Shown here in pieces: positions 24,689 through 32,761 of a stretch of DNA of 64,000 nt. The position numbers and the translations under genes are program-made. Source of the DNA: an uncultured Bacteroidales bacterium (lineage in GTDB: Bacteria > Bacteroidota > Bacteroidia > Bacteroidales > UBA932); contig CAKUXR010000014.1 in NCBI GenBank assembly GCA_934700615.1, positions 24,402 through 88,401 on the forward strand, in the 5' to 3' direction. The notes beneath the pieces are model-generated. The model worked only from the letters and a program-made list of their open reading frames with translations, did not search any database and was not told where the DNA came from. Numbering within the stretch: position 1 is the first letter of the stretch; every line of letters starts with the position of its first letter.

Positions 24689-25687
24689 TTATACTTCTGC
24701 ATTGAGTGCTTTCCAGAGTTCGTCTTTGAGCTCGTTGAGATTCTCTCCGCTTACTGATGAAATGAATACGGTCGGGATGTCGGCCGGAAGTGTCTTCTTG
24801 ATTTTCTTCTCGGCTTTCGCGTCGATGAGGTCACATTTGGTGACGGCTAGAACCCGTTCCTTGTCCAGCAGTTCAGGATTGAACATTTCGAGTTCGTTCA
24901 GCAGGATTTCATACCCCTTCTGAATGTTTTCCTCTTCTGCCGATACCATGAAGAGCAGCACGGAGTTGCGTTCGATGTGCCTGAGGAATCTCAGACCGAT
25001 GCCTTTTCCTTCGTGTGCGCCTTCTATGATTCCAGGAATGTCAGCCATCACGAAGGATTTGTCGTCTCTGTACCTGACAATGCCGAGGTTTGGTTCGAGC
25101 GTGGTGAAAGCGTAGTTTGCAATCTTGGGCTTGGCTGAAGTGATAGCTGCCAAAAGCGTGGATTTTCCTGCGTTAGGGAAGCCTACAAGTCCCACATCCG
25201 CAAGCACTTTCAATTCCAGGATGAACCATCCCTCCTGTCCGTCTTCTCCAGGCTGGGCATATCTCGGAGTCTGCTGTGTGGCTGACTTGAAGTTGTTGTT
25301 TCCAAGTCCGCCGCGGCCGCCTTTGCAGAGGATTTTCTCCTCTCCCGGTTCCATCATGTCGAAAAGCACTTCGCCTGTCTCTCCGTCTTTTACGACAGTT
25401 CCTACAGGAACATCCAAAGTGATGTCTTTTCCCTGTTTTCCCTTGCAGAATGCGGCTCCGCCGTGCTCTCCGTTTTCAGCCTTGATGAACTTCTTGTATT
25501 TCAAGTGGATAAGTGTCCAGAACTGAGGGTTTGCCCTGAGTATAATATGGCCTCCGCGTCCTCCGTCTCCTCCGTCAGGTCCGCCCTTCGGCACATACTT
25601 GGCCCTGTGAAGGTGTACTGAACCAGGTCCTCCATGTCCTGAAGCACAATATATCTTTACATAGTCTATGAAATTACTGTCTGCCAT
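24689..25687 (-). CDS. obg: GTPase Obg (CgtA)
   Basis: A 332-residue Obg GTPase that binds the 50S subunit and acts in ribosome maturation and stress signalling. The glycine-rich Obg fold occupies residues 1-160 (FIDYVKIYCASGHGGPGSVH, GGPDGGDGGRGG). The G domain carries GFPNAGKST, DIPGI and TKCDLID. The start chosen is the ATG at 25687 (MADSNFIDY), matching the family. An upstream in-frame start would add 15 unrelated residues and overlap the promoter. It probably forms a two-gene unit with the PAP2 gene. Confidence 0.95.
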   Translation of the reverse strand: MADSNFIDYVKIYCASGHGGPGSVHLHRAKYVPKGGPDGGDGGRGGHIILRANPQFWTLIHLKYKKFIKAENGEHGGAAFCKGKQGKDITLDVPVGTVVKDGETGEVLFDMMEPGEEKILCKGGRGGLGNNNFKSATQQTPRYAQPGEDGQEGWFILELKVLADVGLVGFPNAGKSTLLAAITSAKPKIANYAFTTLEPNLGIVRYRDDKSFVMADIPGIIEGAHEGKGIGLRFLRHIERNSVLLFMVSAEEENIQKGYEILLNELEMFNPELLDKERVLAVTKCDLIDAKAEKKIKKTLPADIPTVFISSVSGENLNELKDELWKALNAEV

Positions 25688-25709
25688 AATCGTCTGTTTT
25701 TCAAAACTG

Positions 25710-25717
25710 CAAAGATA
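25710..25717 (-). promoter_or_regulatory. Candidate -7 box of obg
   Basis: On the reverse strand this reads TATCTTTG, 22 bases before the obg ATG at 25687. No -33 element has the ideal spacing. Confidence 0.5.
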
Positions 25718-25771
25718 ACTAAAGTTTCCCAAAGTTCGGAGCCCCGGTCAATGCTAGTCATGGAAAATTGC

Positions 25772-25779
25772 TATCTTTG
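25772..25779 (+). promoter_or_regulatory. Candidate -7 box of the TPR-AraC regulator gene
   Basis: TATCTTTG, ending 20 bases before the ATG at 25800. The predicted transcript start lies downstream of a GTG at 25782, which rules out that longer start. Confidence 0.5.
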
Positions 25780-25799
25780 TCGTGACAAGAACATTGACA

Positions 25800-27566
25800 A
25801 TGCGGTTCAGAAGATACATATTCACTTGCATTGTGCTGATAATGGGGATGATGCATGCCGTGGATGCAGTGGCGGAAAAGCCTGATTCCGCATTCGGGCC
25901 GGAAGTGTGGAGCAGGGAGAAGGAACTTTTGTCCTCAATTGACAGCGTTTCCAATCCGGAAGAAGCAGCATTGACCTATCTCAAATTGGCCCGCATTTTC
26001 AGGGACAATCATCGCGAATTGACGTATCTGGACCTGGCTGAAGAGGCCGCTTCAAAAACCCGGGCCCCGGAACCCGGAGTGACAATTATGCTGCTGCGGC
26101 TGGAATTCTACTCGGCCTATGGGGCAATGTCAAGATTCAGTGACTATGCAGAATTCGTAAAGGGACGTCTGGGGTCAATGAAAGACCGCCGGCTGTCCAA
26201 TGTGGAATATCTCGTAATCAAGCGCCATGTGGATGAGGGACATACCCAGACGGCGCTTGTGACTGCCAGAGATATGCTCTCATCTGCTACCGCGGCGAAT
26301 GACAAATACAGACAGGCATATGCATATTATTCAATAGGGCTTATCTATCAGGCAGTTGAAAGATACGGCGAAGCGACTGATGCGCTGGAGAAAAGCGTTG
26401 CAATAATGGATGCTGCATTGAAAGACTTCCCGCCGCTGGACTATATCAAGGCCCAACTGGAACTCCTGAGCACGCAGTATTCGGTAGGAAGATATGCGGA
26501 ATCATTGAAAACATGCAAGGCGGCAGCAGACCGGCTTGACAAGTTCATAGCATCTGAGGACCCTGATTTCCAGATGGGAATCAATTGTATGAGCATGAGG
26601 CTGCACATCGAGTGCTATACTGTTCGGAACTATCTGGCGATGAACGAATTGGCATTGGCCAGCAAACATCTTGATGCGGCATCTGATTGTATGTATCCTG
26701 CTATCGGACTGGACCGTGAAATCTTCAATGAGACTTCTGCAATGTACTATGACAGGATCGGGGACTTTGGCAGGGCTTTGGATTATGCGGACCTGTCCGT
26801 CAATGCTTTTAGAGACTCTCATCTGGCACCTTACTATATAGAGGCATTGACATTGAAAAAAAAGATTCTCGCGGATATGGGAAGGTGGCGGGAGGCTTAT
26901 GAGAACCAGGCATTGGTCGAGGAGGCGAAGGATTCGTTGGATTCGTCGAGGTTTGCGAGTGAACTGGGCGAACTGCAGACTATTTATGAGGTGGACAAGA
27001 TGTCCGCCCAGAAGAAACGCCAGCAAGTTGTGCTTCTGTTCTCAGTCCTGTGCTGCGCCCTGCTCCTGTCCATTGTCATCGTCTATATTGTCTATTACAA
27101 CAGGCTCCGCAGGAAGAACCAGTCTCTGTATGAGCAGATCAATTCCAATTTGCGCAATGTGGGTTCCTCAGCCAAGGTGCTTCAGATGACGCCGGAAGAC
27201 GAACTGAGCCGGGAGATGCAGCTGTACAGGAAGATAGCCTGTCTTATGGAGGAAGAAAAACCGTATAGGGACGCGACTTTCAACCGCACGGCATTGGCAA
27301 AGATGATGGGAACCAATGAAAAATATGTGGCTGATGCAGTAAGAGAAGGAGCGGGAACGACCGTGTCGAACTATATTACGGATATCAGACTGAATTGCTC
27401 TCTGGAACTTCTTTCAGACGAGTCCGGAAATGGAGAGCCGGTGTCGCTTGACGATGTCGCGCGCGATTCCGGATTCGGGTCATATTCATCTTTCTGGAGG
27501 GCATTCCAGAAGAAATTCAGCATGACTCCATCAGAATATCGCAGTCTGCATGATAAAAATGCATAG
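25800..27566 (+). CDS. Membrane-anchored TPR regulator with AraC-type DNA-binding domain
   Basis: A 588-residue protein. A signal-like segment at the N-terminus is followed by about 370 residues of tetratricopeptide-like helices (for example AYYSIGLIYQAVERYGEATDALEKSVAIMDAA). A single membrane helix lies at about 410-432 (LLFSVLCCALLLSIVIVYIVYY), and a C-terminal AraC/XylS helix-turn-helix ends the protein (FNRTALAKMMGTN, then SGFGSYSSFWRAFQKKFSMTPSEYR). Such Bacteroidota proteins sense a periplasmic cue and regulate nearby surface genes. The ligand is unknown. The lipoprotein gene 154 bases downstream is the obvious candidate target, by position only. Confidence 0.85.
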   Translation: MRFRRYIFTCIVLIMGMMHAVDAVAEKPDSAFGPEVWSREKELLSSIDSVSNPEEAALTYLKLARIFRDNHRELTYLDLAEEAASKTRAPEPGVTIMLLRLEFYSAYGAMSRFSDYAEFVKGRLGSMKDRRLSNVEYLVIKRHVDEGHTQTALVTARDMLSSATAANDKYRQAYAYYSIGLIYQAVERYGEATDALEKSVAIMDAALKDFPPLDYIKAQLELLSTQYSVGRYAESLKTCKAAADRLDKFIASEDPDFQMGINCMSMRLHIECYTVRNYLAMNELALASKHLDAASDCMYPAIGLDREIFNETSAMYYDRIGDFGRALDYADLSVNAFRDSHLAPYYIEALTLKKKILADMGRWREAYENQALVEEAKDSLDSSRFASELGELQTIYEVDKMSAQKKRQQVVLLFSVLCCALLLSIVIVYIVYYNRLRRKNQSLYEQINSNLRNVGSSAKVLQMTPEDELSREMQLYRKIACLMEEEKPYRDATFNRTALAKMMGTNEKYVADAVREGAGTTVSNYITDIRLNCSLELLSDESGNGEPVSLDDVARDSGFGSYSSFWRAFQKKFSMTPSEYRSLHDKNA

Positions 27567-27649
27567 CCGTAATATCTTGAGTATAAGTATTTTACGATAT
27601 TGAAAACTATATTTTCGGGATTTGCAATCCTGCCAAATGCGCATAAGAT

Positions 27650-27657
27650 TATATTTG
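27650..27657 (+). promoter_or_regulatory. Candidate -7 box of the lipoprotein gene
   Basis: TATATTTG, 63 bases before the ATG at 27721. A second match, TAATTTTG at 27709-27716, is too close to the start codon unless the message is leaderless. Confidence 0.35.
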
Positions 27658-27720
27658 TCACAGAGCGAACTGCTTAAGGCGGAAACGTAGCGGTATTATA
27701 AACAGATATAATTTTGTACT

Positions 27721-29508
27721 ATGAAACGCAATCTATTTCTTGCGGGCATTATTATTCTAGCCTCGCTTCTGGCATGCGAAAAAAGTAACGTGCCCGGAAC
27801 AGTTGAACCTGAAAAGGTTCAGATCAATGAAGTATTGAATCTTACTCCGGATTTCATCGGCTCCGTGAAAGGTGCAGAATCCGGACAGTCCTATGAGACA
27901 GGTGACTCTCTGACGTTGGAACTTACTCCTGGTGAGACTCTTATGTCAGGCTTTTATGCCGGTCTCATGGAACATATCCATGTTCATGTCGGTGATACCG
28001 TATATATGCCGGAGTTTCCTGAAACTTCGGAAGAATATGTCCGGTCATTGTCAATGAAAGTGGCCGTTCCTGCCAAGTCTTTCGGAGTTGTAGTGGCTTA
28101 TGCTGTCCAGCAGCAGCTTACTCCTGACGGATATACAATGCGTCTGGAAGAAAACAACGACGGCATTGTCCTGTATGGCGTCAGTCCGGAGCAGAAATAC
28201 AAATATTTCGACTGCTACCTGCGCACTCCTGATGCATATACTATAGAAAAGGTGGAATTCAAGGTTGGCGAAGGCGAATGGCAGGATGTGAATGCAGTCA
28301 ATGGTTGCAGCTTCGAAAGGACAGAATCTCTCGACTGGGTGTATAATGTGTCTATACGTCCTGATTATCAAAATGTTACCGGAGATGTGACTCTTCGGGT
28401 GAAGGGTAGCCAGCATGCCCGTTACGGTATCAAATGGCTCAATACCGAGTATATCAAGACCGATATTCCTGAAGGCTGGCAGCCGAATGTGCTCCCTGAG
28501 GAATCAATTGATGGAGAGCAGGTCGGAGCTCAGTTCTATACGATAGACGGGTATTATCTGGATAGTGTGGACTCTAACATTGACGGGCTTGAACTCCAAT
28601 GTATTGCGCGCAGTGCGGTACTTTTCACGATGCCGGCTTCCGATGTCGAGATTTCGCTGAACTTCAAGAAGAAACCTGAAGTTTCTTACAAAGGCGGAAG
28701 CCATATTTCCTCTGCCGAAATATATGACGCGAAGGATATTTACTATGGCGTGCCGACTTCCGATGGCATTCCGGGCGAGGCTGTCTATCTTTTTGTCAAT
28801 GCCGAGAACGGTTTCAAACCTTCAAAAGCCTATGTTTCAGGTTCTGATACAGGTTATGAATTCGTGATTTATGGAGGAGGACTCGACAGATACCAATACT
28901 ATGCGGCGGTCCTTCTCCCGGAAAACGACGGCCCGTTCGAGATTACTGCTGAAACCGTAAAGTGCTATTCAGTCTTGGCTGACGGGGCCTCATTCGTGTT
29001 GGACGGAGGCCGGAACTATGCTGAAGGTGAGACTGTAACTTTCCAGGTATATGTCCCTTCCGGAAAGACTTTATCTGGAGTCAAGGCTACCGGTTCAGAC
29101 GGCAGGGATGTCCAGTGCACGCTCGACAATACCAACGGCTCATTTGTCATGCCTGCCTGCGATGTGTCATTGACGGCTGCCTATGCGGACGCTAATCCTG
29201 AGACAACTGCTCATATATCAGCGATTTATGATGCTGATGAGTATAGCGTCTTCTCCCAGACAAATCCTTATTACCAGAGGATTACCTCAGATGGATTCGA
29301 CGTCCCTGCCGGTACTGCGCTTTATATCAATGTTACAAGTGATTACGGAACTCCTTTCTGGGTTGGCGTGAAAATAGGGGAGACCGTCAACTATTATAAG
29401 GCGACCGAGGACCCTGACTTTGGCGACGTTTCTTTCGGCAAGGCATTCGTATTCTCTGCTGATGCCGTAATAAAGGTCGGATCTACCGAGGCTTCCGTCA
29501 AATTCTAG
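27721..29508 (+). CDS. Surface lipoprotein with MPAxDV repeat domains, unknown function
   Basis: A 595-residue lipoprotein (lipobox SLLAC, C19, then EKSN). No catalytic domain is recognised. The motif F(T/V)MPA(S/C)DV occurs twice, each closing a beta-rich block (about residues 300-315 and 475-490). This resembles the Ig-like or InlB-type repeats common in Bacteroidota surface proteins. The first 180 residues contain two histidine-rich or glutamate-rich patches (EHIHVHVGD). It lies downstream of the TPR-AraC regulator and ends before a clear hairpin terminator. Surface binding or adhesion is a guess. Confidence 0.6.
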   Translation: MKRNLFLAGIIILASLLACEKSNVPGTVEPEKVQINEVLNLTPDFIGSVKGAESGQSYETGDSLTLELTPGETLMSGFYAGLMEHIHVHVGDTVYMPEFPETSEEYVRSLSMKVAVPAKSFGVVVAYAVQQQLTPDGYTMRLEENNDGIVLYGVSPEQKYKYFDCYLRTPDAYTIEKVEFKVGEGEWQDVNAVNGCSFERTESLDWVYNVSIRPDYQNVTGDVTLRVKGSQHARYGIKWLNTEYIKTDIPEGWQPNVLPEESIDGEQVGAQFYTIDGYYLDSVDSNIDGLELQCIARSAVLFTMPASDVEISLNFKKKPEVSYKGGSHISSAEIYDAKDIYYGVPTSDGIPGEAVYLFVNAENGFKPSKAYVSGSDTGYEFVIYGGGLDRYQYYAAVLLPENDGPFEITAETVKCYSVLADGASFVLDGGRNYAEGETVTFQVYVPSGKTLSGVKATGSDGRDVQCTLDNTNGSFVMPACDVSLTAAYADANPETTAHISAIYDADEYSVFSQTNPYYQRITSDGFDVPAGTALYINVTSDYGTPFWVGVKIGETVNYYKATEDPDFGDVSFGKAFVFSADAVIKVGSTEASVKF

Positions 29509-29543
29509 ACCTCCCTCTGAATTCATTGAATCTGAATATGAGA

Positions 29544-29576
29544 CAGGCGTCGCCCGAATTGCGCAGGTGACGCCTG
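29544..29576 (+). terminator. Intrinsic terminator after the lipoprotein gene
   Basis: CAGGCGTC (29544-29551) pairs with GACGCCTG (29569-29576), followed by CTTCTTTCTG. The eight-pair stem is 36 bases after the stop codon. Confidence 0.6.
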
Positions 29577-29620
29577 CTTCTTTCTGTCAATGCCAGAGCA
29601 GGAATGTCGTGAGAAATGAT

Positions 29621-29628
29621 TAAATTTG
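29621..29628 (+). promoter_or_regulatory. Candidate -7 box of trmD
   Basis: TAAATTTG, 24 bases before the trmD ATG. No clear TTTG lies at -33. Confidence 0.45.
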
Positions 29629-29651
29629 CATGATTTAAATAATGTAATTCA

Positions 29652-30347
29652 ATGTCAATGCGAATAGATATTCTTACTGTGGTGCCGGAACTGCTGGAGA
29701 GTCCTCTGGGACACTCGATTGTGGGGCGCGCGATAAAGAAGGGACTTGTGGAGATCAATGTCCATAATATCAGAAAATACGGAATCGGTTCCAGAAATAC
29801 TGTGGATGACTACTGCTACGGCGGGGATGCCGGAATGGTCATGATGGTGGAGCCTGTTTTCAATATGATCAATGAACTGAAGGCGGAGCGGGACTATGAT
29901 GAGATAATATATATGTCTCCGGACGGAGAGCAGCTGACCCAGGGAATTTCCAATGAGTTGTCGCTCAAGGGGAATATCATGATTCTTTGCGGTCATTACA
30001 AAGGCATTGACGAACGTATCCGGGAACATCTCATCACAAGGGAAATCTCGGTCGGTGACTATGTGGTGAGCGGTGGCGAGATTCCTGCGGCACTTCTTGC
30101 GGATTCCATTGTCCGTCTTATCCCGGGAGTTCTTACTGATGAGACTTCAGCCTTGAGTGACAGTTTTCAGGATGGTCTTGTATCACCTCCGGTTTATACC
30201 CGTCCGGCTGAGTTCAATGGCTGGAAAGTGCCGGATGTCCTTCTGAGCGGCAATCCGCGTATGATTCAGGATTGGCAGATGCAGCAGGCTCTGGAGCGGA
30301 CTAAAAAACTCAGGCCTTATCTTTTGGATGAAAAAAATGGTAAATAG
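29652..30347 (+). CDS. trmD: tRNA (guanine-37-N1)-methyltransferase (TrmD)
   Basis: A 231-residue SPOUT methyltransferase that methylates G37 of tRNAs reading CNN codons, preventing +1 frameshifts. The trefoil-knot motifs CGHYKGIDERI and EISVGDYVVSGGEIPA are intact, as is the PVYTRPAEFNGWKVPDVLLSG region. A second ATG two codons in (MRIDILT) is an equally good start. It is not in the usual rpsP-rimM-trmD-rplS cluster here but stands alone, before a long non-coding stretch. Confidence 0.95.
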   Translation: MSMRIDILTVVPELLESPLGHSIVGRAIKKGLVEINVHNIRKYGIGSRNTVDDYCYGGDAGMVMMVEPVFNMINELKAERDYDEIIYMSPDGEQLTQGISNELSLKGNIMILCGHYKGIDERIREHLITREISVGDYVVSGGEIPAALLADSIVRLIPGVLTDETSALSDSFQDGLVSPPVYTRPAEFNGWKVPDVLLSGNPRMIQDWQMQQALERTKKLRPYLLDEKNGK

Positions 30348-30379
30348 GTGCTATTTTGCACTAAAAAGTATCTAAAACG

Positions 30380-30410
30380 TTTGCGGATTTAATAATTAGA
30401 TGTAAATTTG
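30380..30410 (+). promoter_or_regulatory. Consensus promoter of a candidate small RNA
   Basis: TTTG at 30380-30383, exactly 19 bases, then TAAATTTG at 30403-30410. This is one of the few exact matches to the Bacteroidota consensus in the window, and no coding sequence follows it before a terminator. Confidence 0.75.
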
Positions 30411-30416
30411 CAGTGT

Positions 30417-30595
30417 TTTAATAAAACGTTAAAGGAGATTTTTTTAAATCGTTAGCCAAACGGCTATAACCAGCAATAATTAGACCAAGTTAGTCGGTAA
30501 GTTTGTTTTTTAGTATTTTGACCGGCTATTTTAGAAAAATAACACTCTACAGATGACAGAGATAAGCCCGGCAGTGATTGCCGGGCTTACCTTTT
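30417..30595 (+). ncRNA. Candidate structured small RNA (about 180 nt)
   Basis: The region is bounded by an exact promoter and a strong intrinsic terminator. Between them no ATG frame is present before the terminator region, but two hairpins form: GTTAGCC/GGCTATAAC (30451-30457, 30462-30470, two-base bulge, loop AAAC) and TAGTCGGT/ACCGGCTA (30491-30498, 30521-30528, one G-T pair, 22-base U-rich loop). It does not look like 6S RNA, SRP RNA or tmRNA. It could be a trans-acting small RNA, or a premature-termination leader for the DUF349 gene downstream. I do not recognise the family. Confidence 0.5.
30563..30589 (+). terminator. Strong intrinsic terminator of the candidate small RNA
   Basis: TAAGCCCGGCA (30563-30573) pairs perfectly with TGCCGGGCTTA (30579-30589), eleven pairs with loop GTGAT, followed by CCTTTT. 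Confidence 0.85.
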
Positions 30596-30843
30596 ATAAG
30601 CCGGCTCCCTTTGCCTGCTGTCCTCTTTGTCACTTTTCATTGTCATTAACTCACAAAGAGCATTATTTTGCATGCCCTTGACATGAGATTTCTGGGTGAT
30701 TGTTCGCTAATTATGGATTAAAATTCATATATTTGCCAATCGAACCTTTTTGAAAACTCAAATGGTTCTTTGAGGATGCCAGTGCAGTAAATGCTACCGG
30801 AATCTTCTTATATTTTTTGTTTTAACAGTAACACTTATCAGTT
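30590..30843 (+). promoter_or_regulatory. Leader region of the DUF349 gene with possible pseudoknot
   Basis: CTCTTTGT (30623-30630) and ACAAAGAG (30653-30660) form an inverted repeat. TATATTTG at 30728-30735 is a likely -7 box. Starting almost at the predicted transcript end, GAACC (30742-30746) can pair with GGTTC (30764-30768), and CTCAAA (30757-30762) with TTTGAG (30769-30774). The two stems interleave, as in an H-type pseudoknot. Confidence 0.4.
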
Positions 30844-32688
30844 ATGAGTGAAGAATTGAAACCTGGTGCAGAAACGACACCAGATGTACTTGAAAATGCC
30901 ATGACCGAGGCTACGGAAAACAAGGTCGAGAATGTTGCGGCTGAGCAGGAAGTTGAAAATGAGCAGGTTTCGGACTATTCTGACATGACTTTGGCAGAAC
31001 TTTCCCAGCTTTTCGAGAAATTGGCAGGAAGTGATGACCGCATGGCTAAATCTAAGGAAGCAGAGGCAATCAAGGCTGCTTTTTACAAGAAACTCTCTAA
31101 GGAAAAGGCATCTGCCGGTCTGGAGGTTTCTGAAGAAAACGCTTCTGAAGATGCAACAGAAGAGAATGTCAAGCCGGAGTCTGAATCTGAGAATGAAAAA
31201 GAGACATTGAATCCTTTCGCTGCACTTGAAAACGGGTTCAAGGCCATATATATGAAATATAAGAAAGAGCGTGCAGAATACAATAAGAAGGTAGAGGCGG
31301 AAAGAGAGGATAACCTTGCCAAGAAACAGGCTGTCATTGATGAACTCAAGGCGCTTGTCGAGAAGCAGGATGACCTGGGTACCGCATTCCCTGCCTTCAG
31401 GGATCTTCAGGCAAGATGGCGCGCCATCGGACCTGTTCCGGCACAGAACTTCAGGAATTTGAATGACACATATCAGTTCTATGTCGAGCAGTTCTATGAT
31501 AAAGTCCAGATAAACAGAGATTTGAGAGATCTTGACTTCAAGAAGAATCTTGAGGCTAAGGAGGAATTCTGTCAGGCGGCTGAGAAACTTTCCGAAAATG
31601 AGAATGTTGTGGATGCGTTCAAAGAACTTCAGAAACTTCACGAGCAGTGGAAAGAGTTCGGCCCTGTTGCAAAGGAGTTCAGAGAGCAGATATGGGACAG
31701 ATTCAAGGCAGCGACCGCCGTCATCAATAAGAAATATCAGGCATATTTCGAGGAGCAGAAGACCAAACAGGCCGAGAACCTTGTAGCCAAGACGGCTCTT
31801 TGCGAGAAAGTAGAGGCTATAGCTGACAAGGAGGACATCAAATCTTCCAACGAGTGGAATGCACTTTCCAAGGAGATCGAGGAAATCCAGAAGGAGTGGA
31901 AGACCATAGGTTTTGCATCCAAGAAGGAGAATCAGAAGATTTATGACAGATTCAGAGCGGCATGTGACAAATTCTTCGGCAGAAAGCGCGACTTCTATGT
32001 CCAGTTTAAGGACAACATGAACGAGAATCTTGACAAGAAGATGGCCATTATCCTTGAGGCAGAGGCCCTTAAGACCAGTACTGAATGGAAGAAGGCTACA
32101 GACCAGTTCATCAGTCTCCAGAACAGATGGAAAGAAATCGGTGCAGTTCCGAGAAAGAAATCAGAGCAGCTTTGGAAGAGATTCCGTGCAGCATGTGACG
32201 AGTTCTTTACAGAAAGAGACAAGCATGCGACATCAGAGAACAACTATGGCGCAAACCTCAGGGCGAAGAAGGCTCTCATAGAGGAAATCAATGCTTTTGT
32301 TCCTGACGGAGAGACCTCTCTTGCGGAAGCACGTGAGAAATTTGCTGCAAGATGGCAGGAAATCGGTTTTGTGCCTTTCAAGGAAAAGGACAAGATTACA
32401 AAGGCATACAATGATGCGATGTCTGCCAAATTTCATGATGTACTTCGCTCCGGAAAGGGTGGCGGACGTCAGAATTCCGGCAAGTCCGAGAAGGATCGCC
32501 TGATTCAGAAGTACAACAAACTTCAGCAGGACCTCGATACATACGAGAACAACATCGGATTCTTCGCGATGTCGAAGAACTCCCAGCCGCTCATCGAGCA
32601 GATGCAGGCCAGAATCGCGGACGTGAAGAAAGAACTCAAGGACCTCGAGTCTCAGATTCATTCACTTGAAGAAACAGAAAATAAATAA
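30844..32688 (+). CDS. DUF349 repeat protein
   Basis: A 614-residue, highly charged cytoplasmic protein. After an acidic N-terminal 120 residues it carries about five DUF349 units, each with a (R/Q)W(K/R)xIG(x)VP-like turn and an F(R/K)AAxDxFF-like helix; examples are RWRAIGPVP, QWKEFGPVA, EWKTIGFAS, RWKEIGAVP and RWQEIGFVP. The C-terminus is a coiled coil (KYNKLQQDLDTYENNIGFF). The family is widespread in Bacteroidota and its function is unknown. Four of the five units end in an R/K-R-F-K/R-A-A-type helix that could bind nucleic acid, but this is not shown. A hairpin spacer separates it from yidC. Confidence 0.85.
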   Translation: MSEELKPGAETTPDVLENAMTEATENKVENVAAEQEVENEQVSDYSDMTLAELSQLFEKLAGSDDRMAKSKEAEAIKAAFYKKLSKEKASAGLEVSEENASEDATEENVKPESESENEKETLNPFAALENGFKAIYMKYKKERAEYNKKVEAEREDNLAKKQAVIDELKALVEKQDDLGTAFPAFRDLQARWRAIGPVPAQNFRNLNDTYQFYVEQFYDKVQINRDLRDLDFKKNLEAKEEFCQAAEKLSENENVVDAFKELQKLHEQWKEFGPVAKEFREQIWDRFKAATAVINKKYQAYFEEQKTKQAENLVAKTALCEKVEAIADKEDIKSSNEWNALSKEIEEIQKEWKTIGFASKKENQKIYDRFRAACDKFFGRKRDFYVQFKDNMNENLDKKMAIILEAEALKTSTEWKKATDQFISLQNRWKEIGAVPRKKSEQLWKRFRAACDEFFTERDKHATSENNYGANLRAKKALIEEINAFVPDGETSLAEAREKFAARWQEIGFVPFKEKDKITKAYNDAMSAKFHDVLRSGKGGGRQNSGKSEKDRLIQKYNKLQQDLDTYENNIGFFAMSKNSQPLIEQMQARIADVKKELKDLESQIHSLEETENK

Positions 32689-32710
32689 CTCATAACGACA
32701 TTTATGTACT

Positions 32711-32743
32711 TGCCATATCCCCCGAATGTCGGAGGGTATGGCA
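32711..32743 (+). other. Hairpin between the DUF349 gene and yidC
   Basis: TGCCATA at 32711-32717 pairs with TATGGCA at 32737-32743 and the stem continues inward through C-rich and G-rich runs with one mismatch. No T run follows, so it is more likely a processing or stability element than a terminator. Confidence 0.45.
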
Positions 32744-32761
32744 AACTAATGAAAAAGACAG

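Noticed and set aside
30553..30684. ATG frame of about 43 codons running through the small-RNA terminator
   Set aside because: It crosses an 11-pair terminator, has no ribosome site and no recognisable product.
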